From Macrothele yani (Eukaryota; Arthropoda; Arachnida; Araneae; Macrothelidae), in contig CM077034.1 of NCBI GenBank assembly GCA_039090855.1, positions 16,886,303 to 16,950,302 on the forward strand: DNA of 64,000 nt, read 5' to 3'. The notes under the pieces were generated by a model. That model was given only the letters and a program-made list of their open reading frames with translations. It ran no database searches and was not told the DNA's origin. Positions 21,951 to 32,315 of this stretch are shown here, in pieces. The translations under genes and the position numbers were made by a program. Numbering within the stretch: position 1 is the first letter of the stretch; the number at the start of each line of letters is the position of its first letter.

Positions 21951-23055
21951 TTCATAATCGATAAAAGCCATTCTGCATGGCTTTTATCGATTATGAAAAA
22001 ACCTTTGATTCGGTGAAACCATCAGCAGTTGCAATGGCTCTGAAATCCTGCGGTATTGAAGATGCATACATTAATATTATTAATAACATCTATGAAAATG
22101 CAAGTGCAAAGATTCGGCTGTTTGAAAATACAACACGCATAAAAATTGGAAAGGGAGTGAGACAAGGTGACACCATATCTCCGAAGCTCTTTAATGCCAC
22201 ATTGGAAAATGTCTTTCAATCACTGAACTGGGAAAACAAAGGGATAAAGATTAATGGAGATTATCTAACCCACCTTCGTCTTCCTGATGGCATAGTCTTT
22301 TTGCAACTACCCCATCAGAGCTGCAGAGTATGATCCAGGAACTTGCTGACAAGAGTAAAGAAGTGGGATTAAAAATGAACTTTCAGAAGACAAAAGTGAT
22401 GTTCAATGCTTTTAAAATAAATGAAGATTTGTCGATTGATGGAGAAAAGCTGGAGATAACAGACACGTACGTTTATCTTGGACAGCAGATATCAAGTGAG
22501 GGTCACATTGGTGAAGAAATTAATCGGCGTACAAAACTTGCCTGGAGGGCTTTTGGAAGAAACAGCATAATTTTCAAGAGCAATATGCCATTATGTCTTA
22601 AAAGGAAAGTGTTTGATCAATGCATCCTTCCAGTGCTTACGTATGGTGCAGAGACGTGGATCTTAACTGAAAGAGACATACAAAGGCTACAGACAACTCA
22701 AAGCAGCATGGAGAGGTGCATGCTTGGTGTAACCAGGAGAGATAAGAAGAGGAACTCGTGGATTAGAAGAATGACAAGACATCATTATCAGAGTTAAATT
22801 CCTGAAATGGCAATGGGCTGAACATACTGCCAGAAGGACAGACACAGCCGAAATTTTAGATTGGATTCCAAGGGACAGGAAAAGACCCAGAAGAAGACCA
22901 CATGGAAGATGGGTGGATGAAATTCGAAAGTATGCGAGAGTGACATGGAGGAGACTGGCACAAGACAGACCGCTGTGGAGGAAACTTAGTGTGACCTTCG
23001 TCCAGCAGTGGATTGATAATGGTTGACAATGATGATGATGATGATGATGATGATA
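21951..23055 (+). mobile_element. RTE-type LINE, 5'-truncated with fold-back end (copy d)
   Basis: It starts in the palm (MAFIDYEKTFDSV at 21977) and ends in (ATG)n at about 23031-23053. The first 47 bp form a perfect inverted repeat: 21951-21971 pairs with 21977-21997 around a 5-base loop. Frames 21977-22333, 22330-22797 and the rest to 23025 are separated by shifts near 22300 and 22780. FADD is lost: the catalytic box reads LPDGIVF. TATATA-like sequence flanks both ends. Confidence 0.88.
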
Positions 23056-23693
23056 TATAATAGAAGCACAAGGTCGTAAACTGAAAACTTTTAGAGAAGT
23101 CACTTCTAATGAAAGCTTTAGGGCAGGAACGGTGAGATATTAGCGGGGAGACTTTTCTGCTCACAAATTCTTGTTAGAAACCCAGCATATGGATTTATGA
23201 TGTTCTGGAATCTCGTCTTCTCCACCTACTGTGTCGATTATGCACTTGGTCGTTCCAGGTGGGAAGCGAAAGTAGTCACGAGACAATCAGCCTTCTGCTA
23301 TTTTGAGTGATCTAATAGGACATGTGACCGCACCTTCGGTTCCTCCACCCTCTAGAGAACCTCCTAAAGCAGTCCATTTATAACCGGTTCTCACACGTTT
23401 AATAAAACTTGCCATATTTTCCCGACCTCAACAGGGCTCCTCCCATTTGGTCTCACAATGAAACTTCAGTATAATAATTGATGATGATGGTGATGCATAT
23501 GGATTCACGTCCTTTATCGTAACGGACGTCATTTTCCGTTTTCTGTGTCTTTATCTTTGGTACTCGGACGAGGAGGATAAATATCACTCGTGCTACAAAA
23601 TATGTCGAATAAAGAATGCGTCCGTTCGGGCGTCTGTAAAATGCACCACCTAACATCGTCAAGCATTGCGTTGAGAAAACATCTAAAGGAATG
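23056..23693. other. unassigned sequence
   Basis: I cannot recognise coding sequence or a repeat here. Frames on the minus strand at 23453-23854 run into the Tc1 end and have no family text. Confidence 0.4.
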
Positions 23694-24334
23694 TACACTG
23701 AAGTGCAAAAAAAAAAACTGGTACACCAGTCTAATACTTGGTAGGTCCCACACGGGAGCGCAGGACTGCAGAAATACGACAGGGCATGGACTCCACTAGC
23801 TTCTGGAAATATGCTGTAGGCAATGCACACCATACTTCCTGCAGAGCGTTCCACAATTCGGGTGTATTCCGAGGTCTCGGATTCCTGTGTTCGATAGCGG
23901 GCATCCTAAATGTATACTATCACGTTCAGATCTAAGGACTTGGGTGGGAATGGCAACATCCCAAACTCAGATGAATGCTCCTCTAACCATAATGTGGTCT
24001 CCCTGCACTTGCGTTCTCCTGTTGGAACAGGCCCAACCAAAACCCCCTGGAGAGAAAGCCCCAGCGCGCGAACTACGAAGGAGTGTGACGTCACGGTCAG
24101 AGGGCCATCGCAATCCCTCTCTCCAGAGAGGTCAAAGGACAAACGTAAGGGGAATGCCGATATTAGCTTCGTGTTCATGCAGCATTGATCAGTATTGAGC
24201 TTTCGGTAGTCGTGCACGTGAGTAAGCATTTTTATACAACATGCCTGGAAAATATTGAGTGCCTTTATATAGATTGTGACGTACCTGCCAGCAGGACGCA
24301 CACGACATAAAGGCAGATAGGAATCAGAATAATC

Positions 24335-24406
24335 GTCTGCGTAGCTCAGTTGGTAGAGCGACTTGTTCCGGAATGAGCGGCCTCGGGTTCGAATCCCGGC
24401 GTAGAC
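24335..24406 (+). other. tRNA-like module in TRIM 5' LTR (locus 2)
   Basis: This is a 72-nt cloverleaf. The acceptor stem GTCTGCG/CGTAGAC is fully paired with one G-T. The D stem is GCTC/GAGC, the anticodon stem ACTTG/TGAGC with an 8-nt loop TTCCGGAA, the variable part is 4 nt, and the T arm is TCGGG-TTCGAAT-CCCGG. A and B boxes match the pol III consensus. The 8-nt loop and the position in an LTR argue against a working tRNA. Confidence 0.85.
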
Positions 24407-24758
24407 CAAAAATGGCGGAGAAATTCACTTCGTTATAATGGCGCCCGAACTATCCGGATGACCCGGCCGTTCAAAATCTCGCATTGGTGTGATGTTATTT
24501 CCACACCGCGAGACCGGAAAAATCAGAGAATCCCTTCTCCAGTGCTTCGAAAAATAAAAATGTGTGATGTTGCATTCCACACACCAGATTGACTGGGAGT
24601 TCTCAAGTGCACGTTCTACAGTGGATGGCTGCCTGCAACGATTCATGGTCACGGCTGACCCGTGGGCCATGCCCCCGGCCCTCTTTGGGGGGGGGGGGTG
24701 TGACGTACCTGCCAGCAGGACGCACACGACATAAAGGCAGATAGGAATCAGAATAATC

Positions 24759-24830
24759 GTCTGCGTAGCTCAGTTGGTAGAGCGACTTGTTCCGGAATGA
24801 GCGGCCTCGGGTTCGAATCCCGGCGTAGAC
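24759..24830 (+). other. tRNA-like module in TRIM 3' LTR (locus 2)
   Basis: This is identical in sequence to the 5' LTR module. Both LTRs of one insertion therefore carry the same pol III type promoter boxes. Confidence 0.85.
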
Positions 24831-27003
24831 CAAAAATGACGGAGAAATTCACTTTGTTATAAGATCTCATTACAAAGCACATACAAAAGGCACTGTTTTC
24901 AGCTTTCCTGAAAGTGAAAGCTTTCGAAGAAGGCGGATTTCTTCCGTACCAATGAAACATTTTGAGCCCACCGTGAATTCAAAGGTTAGTTAAGTTTTCA
25001 TGACAGCATTTTCTGCCTTCGTTGTAAATACAATTATAATTTAGTGAATTGTTACTCGTTTTTTTTTTTTTAATTATTGACGGAGTAAAATTTAAGGGCT
25101 AGCCTTCCGATTATCAGCTCATTATTTATTATCGTTTAAATAATGGTATTAATTACCATTCAACATTTCATTTCCATAAAGTAATAGTTATTTTTCTTTA
25201 CAAAATTCGTAGTTGGTAGTGTTCAAATTAAAAAAAAAAAATGTACATATATTATCAACGCATCAAGTACTAAGGTTAACCAGGCAAAGAAACTGGCAAT
25301 AAATAATTACGTTATTTATTAATCAACATTTCATTTCCGTAAAACAAATGTCATTTTTCTTCATAAAATTGCTGTGCATCAGAGTCCTAATTAAAACAAG
25401 AATTCGGAATTAATATATTCCATGCTCATTTGACAAATAACTTTTTCCTAAATGATTTTAGTTTATAATTTTTTTTCTTACCTTCTAGAAATAGTTGCAA
25501 GATTTGAGCACACATTTTACCGTATTTTCAGTAAATATACTCACTAAATCGGAAATTTAGCTTTCGCGCTCGTTATGTAATTACGGAAAAGTCTTTTCTT
25601 TTTTGCTTTCATTTAAATAAATCGAACGCGAAGGGAATTTCCAAATGTTTTAAGTGAAATGATTATGTTCATACAGTCCTACCAATTTGCCATTAAAAAG
25701 ATCGTACTTGCAAAAATGCTAAACGTAAAATGCTGGGTTTTGAACGTTATGCGTGAAAAAAATTATTTTTTTTTGCTCCTTTAGCCAAATTGAAAACTAA
25801 AGGAAAAATTTCATGAAATCATTTCCCAGCACAAGAGCAAAACTTTGGAATTCCCAGATTTACGGATATCATTGCTGGAAACTGAGAAAAAAAATGAAAG
25901 CTGAGGATGTAATCTTTTGATGTTAACTAAGGACAAAAAATAAAGAGAGAAAGAACCGGTCGATTTATTGTTGTGTGAGCAAATTGTCTAGTATCGCACT
26001 CGAGAAGTTATTTCTCTTCGTAAACACCGCGGTACTTCTTCGGCGTTTTCAGGAGCGGAGAGCTTGAGGCTCGAAGTCGGTCGGCCCACTAGCTCTGACG
26101 TCACAGACCAGTTCGGAGGATTTCTTAATCTTTAGGGGGTTTGGGCCCAACCCATCAGCATGAATGCAGGACATGAACGGGTGTACCTCGTCAGAAAGGA
26201 TGCGCACATAGCGTTGGCCGGTCACAGACGTTTGTAAACGTACCAAGGGTCCCAGTGAAGTCCAGCTAAACACACCCCATACCATTACGCCCCCCCCTCC
26301 CCACCACCACCAGCCGGTACAGTTCCCTGTTGACAGGCGAGGTCCATCGCTTCCTACGTGTTTGCGCCACACACGAATCCTTCCATGATCCAGTTGGAAA
26401 CGCGACTCGTCGGACCAGGCTACTTGTTCCCAGTCATCAAGTGTCCAGTGGTGGTGTTGCCATGCCCAAGCGAGGCGCATAGCTCTGTGTCGTGGGCAAG
26501 GGGACTCCAGTTGGGCGTCGGCTCCCAAAGCCCATATCGTGCAGGGTACGTTGCACAGTCCGGACGCTGATGCTTGTTGAGGCTCCAGCATTGAATTCCG
26601 ATGCTACCTGCGAGAGTGTCGCGTGAAACGATTCTTGACAGCCGACGATGGTCACGTTCACCCAATGTCTTTCTACGGCCACACTGGTATCGTAGGTTGG
26701 AGGTTTTGCCGGAATTCTTTGTAGTCACCCTTGTAATGGTCGACCGTGAAAATCCGAACTTCGTTTCTACCTCCGAAATACTATGGCCCCATCTCACGAG
26801 CGCCAACTATGACACCGCGTTGAAAATCGCTTTAAATCGTTATTACTTGTCATTCTCATGCCGAAAACAGCTCTGACAGCTGGCAAGGATGTCTATCGCT
26901 TTATATACGGACTGGCGGACGCAACCGAGTCCGCGCATAGGTGACGTTGCTATGTATTTTGCATAAGCTGATATGTACCAGTTTTTCTGGAACTTCGTGT
27001 AGA

Positions 27004-27311
27004 TTAGAGATGAGTTCGGGCTCAATTTTAGGAGCCCGGGCCCAGCCCGCTTTCTCTGATTGCATGTGTTTGCTAAGCCCGGGCCCCAGTTCTCCGAAAA
27101 TTTTGCTTGGCAAGGCTTTCATTATATGCACAGGCGAAAGCTACTGCCCAATCAAGTTTAAAAATCATTAGTTTTAAAAGTTTACCTCAGTTAATCCACT
27201 TCATGATGTCAATATGTTCTTCGAAACACTATGCATAAAAAGCAAATGTTCGAAACTTTGGACTAGTAAATAAATAAATAATCCATGCACATGTCTTTCG
27301 ACTATATCAGG
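27004..27311. other. possible hAT terminus and unassigned sequence
   Basis: About 27005-27090 reads ATTAGAGATGAGTTCGGGCTCAA with GCCCGGGC-rich text. It matches the end of the hAT-like remnant at 35324-35400 in reverse. The rest to 27311 is AT-rich with no assignment. Confidence 0.5.
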
Positions 27312-28614
27312 ATAATTTTTTTTTTTTTTTTTTTTTTTTTTGGATTGGAGGTTTAACGACCACCGTGAGCAACTCAATGGGCTATAAGCAGTCGCCCGTC
27401 CCTAATTTAGGGTCACTGGTTCCAGGGAAGGGAGAGAGCCAGTGCCGTAAGACAAACACAACATCCATTCATTGATTGATTGGAGGTTTAACGACCACCG
27501 TGAGCAACTCAATGGGCTATAAGCAGTCGCCCGTCCCTAATTTAGGGTCACTGGTTCCAGGGAAGGGAGAGAGCCAGTGCCGTAAGACAAACACAACATC
27601 CATTCATTGATTGATTGGAGGTTTAACGACCACCGTGAGCAACTCAATGGGCTATAAGCAGTCGTCCGTCCGTAATTTAGGGTCACTGGTTCCAGGGAAG
27701 GGAGAGAGCGTAAGACAAACACAACATCCATTCATTTATTGATTGGAGGTTTAACGACCACCGTGAGCAACTCAATGGGCTATAAGCAGTCGCCCGTCCC
27801 TAATTTAAGGTCACTGGTTCCAGGGAAGGGAGAGAGCCAGTGCCGTAAGACAAACACAACATCCATTCATTGATTGATTGGAGGTTCAACGACCACCGTG
27901 AGCAACTCAATGGGCTATAAGCAGTCGCCCGTCCCTAATTTAAGGTCACTGGTTCCAGGGAAGGGAGAGAGCCAGTGCCGTAAGACAAACACAACATCCA
28001 TTCATTGATTGATTGGATTTTTAACGACCACCGTGAGCAACTCAATGGGCTATAAGCAGTCGTCCGTCCCTAATTTAGGGTCACTGGTTCCAGGGAAGGG
28101 AGAGAGCCAGTGCCGTAAGACAAACACAACATCCATTCATTGATTGATTGGATTTTTAACGACCACCGTGAGCAACTCAATGGGCTATAAGCAGTCGTCC
28201 GTCCCTAATTTAGGGTCACTGGTTCCAGGGAATGGAGAGAGCCAGTGCCGTAAGACAAACACAACATCCATTCATTGATTGATTGGAGGTTTAACGACCA
28301 CCGTGAGCAACTCAATGGGCTATAAGCAGTCGTCCGTCCGTAATTTATGGTCAATGGTTCCAGGGAAGGGAGAGAGCCAGTGCCGTAAGACAAACACAAC
28401 ATCCATTCATTGATTGATTGGAGGTTTAACGACCACCGTGAGCAACTCAATGGGCTATAAGCAGTCGCCCGTCCCTAATTTAGGGTCACTGGTTGCAGGG
28501 AAGGGAGAGAGCCAGTGCCGTAAGACAAACACAACATCCATGCCTCACCGGGATTTGAACCCGGACCCCGTTCGGACGAGGCCATCGCTTAGACCACTGC
28601 GCCACCGGAGCGGC
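27312..28614 (-). mobile_element. SINE-1, 9-body array
   Basis: The minus-strand order is a head (about 28614-28543), nine 135-bp bodies (one with a short deletion near 27710), then a poly-A tail (long T-run 27318-27341). ATATCAGG is duplicated at 27304-27311 and 28615-28622, so a single target duplication encloses the whole array. Confidence 0.92.
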
Positions 28615-28622
28615 ATATCAGG

Positions 28623-29497
28623 GTACTGTTATATGGAAACATTCAAACTATATTTAAATCGCAACTTTTGTCATTTTGTGGGCCAACGACAGCAGTGAGA
28701 AATTTCCTCCCCAGTCAGAAAGACGTCAAGCGCAGATCCATTTCGGAGAAAGGCCATTCATTCCCTCGCCGGACCCCACCCACGGACAAAAGGATAATCC
28801 CATTCTTTCCTCAGCTGTCGGCAAAATCTCAAGCCCACGGGTAGAAAGTACCAAGCAATTAAGAATTTCTTCTTACGTAAAAGGGAGAACGTGTAAGGGA
28901 ATGAGACAGAGAGGGGATGGCTTCATGGCAATGTCGACGAAACAGTAGGGACGACTTTTGCTCGAAGGCAGAGCAGGAAGACGACGGAGTAGAGAGAGAT
29001 TTTCACGCGGGCTGGTAGCCACATAAGATGGGAACAGATTTGGCGGGAAAAGCGTAGAGAAGGCCATCCTTAACATCCAACTCCCGCTGGAAGTATTTAC
29101 TGTCCGAACTGACCAACTATTATTCCAATATTTCCACTTCCCCCATCTGATGAATAAAGATATGTGCAAAAAGGAAACCTCTGGAATAATGTTCAATTTT
29201 TAACTACTTCTTTATTTGCTTCTCTGCTCCAACGACAGGAACCTGCAAACGATTCTTCTGATAAGTTGGCGTCTATCACAATATTTGAAATAAATCAAGC
29301 CAACAGTACTAAGTGATTTTTGCCAAAAGCTGAAGATAAGAAAATCTTTTAGAAACACAAAATATTCCATTCGTTATTTCTTTTTGGATTTCTAAATTTT
29401 AATTTTATTTTGAACAAATTGCGTTACAAATACAACCCTTTACAAATGTTTTAAATAGTGATTCTAGAATGCTAAACTTTGCAATATAATTTACGTA
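28623..29497. other. unassigned, possibly single-copy sequence
   Basis: I see no repeat shared with the rest of the window. A 90-codon plus frame at 28676-28948 has no recognisable motif. If host sequence is present anywhere here, this is a candidate stretch, but I cannot support a gene. Confidence 0.4.
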
Positions 29498-30616
29498 TAT
29501 GCTAACTCCCTTTCCAATTTTTACGTGTGTTGTATTTTCAAACAGCCTAATCTTTGCACTTGCATTTTCATAGATGTTATTAATAATATTAATGAAGATG
29601 CATACATTAATATTATTAATAACATCTATGAAAATGCAAGTGCAAAGATTAGGCTGTTTGAAAATACAACACACGTAAAAATTGGAAAGGGAGTGAGACA
29701 AGGTGACACCATATCTCCGAAGCTCTTTAATGCCACATTGGAAAATGTCTTTCAATCACTGAACTGGGAAAACAAAGGGATAAAGATTAATGGAGATTAT
29801 CTAACCCACCTTCGTTTTGCTGATGACGTAGTCATTTTTGCAACTAGCCCCATCAGAGCTGCAGAGTATGATCCAGGAACTTGCTGACAAGAGTAAAGAA
29901 GTGGGATTAAAAATGAACTTTCAGAAGACAAAAGTGATGTTCAATGCTTTTACAAGAAATGAAGATTTATCGATTGATGGAGAAAAGCTGGAGATAACAG
30001 ACACGTACGTTTATCTTGGACAGCAGATATCAAGTGAGGGTCACATTGATGAAGAAATTAATCGGCGTACAAAACTTGCCTGGAGAGCTTTTGGAAGAAA
30101 CAGCATAATTTTCGAAGAGCAATATGCCATTATGTCTTAAAAGAAAAGTGTTTGATCAATGCATCCTTCCAGTGCTTACGTATGGTGCAGAGACGTGGAC
30201 CTTAGCTAAGAGAGACATACAAAGGCTGCAGACAACTCAAAGCAGCATGGAGAGGTGCATGCTTGGTGTAACCAGGAGAGATAAGAAGAGGAACACGTGG
30301 ATCCGAAAAATGACAAGAGTGGAAGACATCATGATCAGAGTTAAATCCCTGAAATGGCAATGGGCTGGACATACTGCCAGAAGGACAGATCATCGATGGA
30401 CCGCCGAAATTTTAGATTGGATTCCCAGGGACAGGAAAAGACCCAGAAGAAGACCACATGGGAGATGGGTGGATGAAATTCGAAAGTATGCAGGGGTGAC
30501 ATGGAGGAGACTGGCACAAGACAGACCGTTGTGGAGGAAACTTGGGGAGACCTTCGTCCAGCAGTGGATTGATAATGGTTGACAATGATGATGATGATGA
30601 TGATGATATGCTAACT
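29498..30616 (+). mobile_element. RTE-type LINE, 5'-truncated with fold-back end (copy e)
   Basis: ATATGCTAACT is duplicated at 29498-29508 and 30606-30616. The first ~185 bp are a near-perfect inverted repeat: about 29509-29594 is the reverse complement of about 29605-29691. After it the RT reads VRQGDTISPKLFNATLE, RFADDVVIFA (catalytic box kept) and on to QQWIDNG at 30582, then (ATG)n at 30584-30608. Single-base insertions near 29848 and 30114 shift the frame. The endonuclease and the front of the RT are missing. Confidence 0.92.
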
Positions 30617-30744
30617 AGTAAAGATAGTTTACAGTGATGTAGTAGGGTATAAAAAAAAAGCATGTAAGAAAATTTCCAAAAGAAAAAGAAGAAAGAAGTA
30701 CGAGCATTCGAGTCTAGATTATTCCGCATTTTCCAGCAAGTTCA

Positions 30745-31371
30745 GCCGCCCCGGTGGCGCAGTGGTCTAAGGCGTTGACCTCTGATCATTCGTCCGTAAG
30801 GGGTCCGGGTTCGAATCCCGGTCAGGCATGGATGTTGTGTTTGTCTTACGGTACTGGCTCTCTCCCTTCCCTGGAGCCAGTGACCCTAAATTATGGACGG
30901 GCGACTGCTTATAACCCATTGAGTTGTTCACGGTGGTCGTTAAACCTCCAATCAATCAATGAATGGATGTTGTGTTTGTCTTACGGCACTGGCTCTCTCC
31001 CTTCCCTGGAACCAGTGACCCTAAATTAGGGACGGGCGACTGCTTATAGCCCATTGAGTTGCTCACGGTGGTCGTTAAACCTCCAATCAATCAATGAATG
31101 GATGTTGTGTTTGTCTTACGGCACTGGCTCTCTCCATTCCCTGGAACCAGTGACCCTAAATTAGGGAAGGGCGACTGCTTATAGCCCATTGAGTTGCTCA
31201 CGGTGGTCGTTAAACCTCCAATCAATCAATGAATGGATGTTGTGTTTGTCTTACGGCACTGGCTCTCTCCCTTCCCTGGAACCAGTGACCCTAAATTAGG
31301 GACGGGCGACTGCTTATAGCCCATTGAGTTGCTCACGGTGGTCGTTAAACCTCCAATCCAATCCAATCCAA
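30745..31371 (+). mobile_element. SINE-1, 4-body array (array 1 of the duplication)
   Basis: A head at 30745-30828 (A box TGGCGCAGTGG, B box GGTTCGAATCC) is followed by four bodies, and the tail is (AATCC)n in place of poly-A. TCCAGCAAGTTCA is duplicated at 30732-30744 and 31372-31384. The third body has GGGAAGGGCG and CTCCATTCCC, variants that recur in the hybrid array at 37450. Confidence 0.92.
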
Positions 31372-31439
31372 TCCAGCAAGTTCATCATGAAAACTGCTTA
31401 CCGTTTAAGCCTCTCCATAATCCTCAAAAAAAAAAAAAA

Positions 31440-31652
31440 AGAATCGCATCTAATGCTTCAGCGTTTAACTTTGATCTTATTTCCTCTAAAACTTGACCTG
31501 CTGCATTAAACACGCTCTCGCTTGCAGAACTTCTGGCTGTTATACATAGAACACGTCTCGCAATAGCAGCTAGCTTAGGAAATTGAGAATTCTTCCACCA
31601 CGGTAACAAATCCACAACTTCAAACTGTGTTTCTCCCAAGCGCAATTCCACA
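31440..31652 (-). pseudogene. hAT transposase C-terminal (dimerisation) fragment, copy A
   Basis: Minus-strand text DLLPWWKNSQFPKLAAIARR, VLCITARSSASESVFNAAG and EEIRSKLNAEALDAILF is the conserved C-terminal dimerisation region of hAT transposases. It runs into an A-run at 31425-31440. Upstream on the same strand, beyond the TRIM, 32398-32500 reads DLEDEFEIHDPDPDEICKY, which may be the preceding part of the same gene (inference). The rest of the catalytic domain is not found; an internal deletion or further decay is likely. Confidence 0.75.
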
Positions 31653-31682
31653 TATAACGAAGTAAATTTCTCCGTCATTTTT

Positions 31683-31754
31683 ATCCGCGCCGGGGTTCGA
31701 ACCCGGGTCCACTCATTCCGGAATAAGTTGCTCTACCAATTAGGCTACGCGGAC
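31683..31754 (-). other. tRNA-like module in TRIM 3' LTR (locus 3A)
   Basis: This is a 72-nt cloverleaf of the second subfamily. The acceptor GTCCGCG/CGCGGAT, anticodon stem ACTTA/TGAGT around TTCCGGAA, and T arm CCGGG-TTCGAAC-CCCGG all pair. Compared with locus 2, the fourth acceptor pair is C-G where locus 2 has T-A. Confidence 0.82.
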
Positions 31755-31924
31755 ATTTTATTTTGATTCCTATCTGCCTTTGTGTCGTGTGCGTCCTTCT
31801 GGCAGGTACGTCACATCTCCTGGTACGTTACATCATCTCCCCCTTATTTTTTTTTTTTTTTTTTTCGAAGTGCTGGAGAAAGGATTCTCTTATTTTTCCT
31901 ATCTCGCGGTGTGGAAATAACATC

Positions 31925-32151
31925 GCCGCCCCGGTGACGCAGTGGTCTAAGCGATGGCCTCTGATCATTCGTCCGAACGGGGTCCGGGTTCGAATCCCGG
32001 TGAGGCATGGATGTTGTGTTTGTCTTACGGCACTGGCTCTCTCCCTTCCCTGGAACCAGTGACCCTAAATTAGGGACGGGCGACTGCTTATAGCCCATTG
32101 AGTTGCTCACGGTGGTCGTTAAACCTCCAATCAAAAAAAAAAAAAAAAAAT
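31925..32151 (+). mobile_element. SINE-1, single copy nested in TRIM 3A
   Basis: It has a head, one body and a poly-A tail. AATAACATC is duplicated at 31916-31924 and 32152-32160. The head starts GCCGCCCCGGTGACGCAGTGG, with one change in the A box. Confidence 0.92.
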
Positions 32152-32243
32152 AATAACATCACACCAATGCGAGATTTTGAACGATCGGGTCATCCGGATA
32201 GTTCGGGCGCCATTATAACGAAGTAAATTTCTCCGTCATTTTT

Positions 32244-32315
32244 ATCCGCGCCGGGGTTCGAACCCGGGTCCACTCATTCCGGAATAAGTTGCTCTACCAA
32301 TTAAGCTACGCGGAC
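32244..32315 (-). other. tRNA-like module in TRIM 5' LTR (locus 3A)
   Basis: This matches the 31683-31754 module apart from scattered single-base differences (for example in the D arm, AAGC against AGGC, and ACTTATTCC kept). Confidence 0.82.

Larger units (their letters stand above)
24275..24861 (+). mobile_element. TRIM-like LTR element with tRNA-like LTRs, locus 2
   Basis: The 5' LTR 24275-24437 and 3' LTR 24699-24861 are 163 bp each and differ at only two positions that I can see. They begin TGTGACG and end GTTATA. AGAT is duplicated at 24271-24274 and 24862-24865, and the paralogous TIR element A has a single AGAT at the same place. The primer site TGGCGCCCGAAC is at 24439-24450, one base inside the 5' LTR. 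A run of about 12 G directly precedes the 3' LTR as a purine tract. The internal part is 261 bp and differs from loci 1 and 3 after about 24550, so it is a subfamily. There is no open frame. Confidence 0.88.
24042..26150 (-). mobile_element. TIR element B (inverted relative to A)
   Basis: The ends are CAAAACCCCCT at about 24042 and AGGGGGTTTG at about 26150. GGCCCAAC directly repeats on both sides (8 bp). The interior matches element A at 1714-3240 in reverse order. The only large difference is a TRIM at 24275-24861, for which element A shows the empty site (TATATAGATCTAATTAC in reverse). Without the TRIM it is ~1.5 kb. There is no transposase frame. Confidence 0.8.
23737..26806 (-). pseudogene. 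Tc1-like transposase, interrupted and decayed
   Basis: The 26806-26160 part has the N-terminal HTH text (EVETKFGFSRSTITRV), a WTLDDWEQVAWSDESRFQL stretch with the first catalytic Asp, and VMVWGVFSW. After the inserted element, 24030-23737 continues with the second catalytic motif, reading QQENA (Glu for the usual Asp), then SLDLNV for the usual SPDLNPIE stretch, with the catalytic Glu lost. It ends with text equivalent to CALPTAYFQKLVESMPCRIS, typical for the C terminus. There are several frameshifts. It is inactive on three grounds: insertion, frameshifts and catalytic loss. Confidence 0.82.
23694..27003 (-). mobile_element. Tc1-like transposon split by TIR element B
   Basis: The left end is TACACTGAAGTGCAAAA...CTGGTACACC at about 23694-23725; the right end is GTACCAGTTTTTCTGGAAC...GTGTA at about 26973-27003, its inverted partner. 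Removing TIR element B (about 24042-26150) leaves ~1.2 kb, near the usual Tc1 length. GGCCCAAC lies on both sides of the TIR element as its target duplication. A hAT-like terminus (ATTAGAGATGAG) begins right after the right end. Confidence 0.82.

Noticed and set aside
24275..24861. Interpretation as a simple dimeric tRNA-SINE
   Set aside because: 4-bp target duplications, LTR-type inverted ends, a primer binding site and a purine tract at the right places fit an LTR element better; a poly-A-tailed SINE would show longer target duplications and a 3' tail.
27312..28614. CRISPR-like regular array
   Set aside because: The 135-bp units are continuous SINE bodies without spacers, in a eukaryotic setting.
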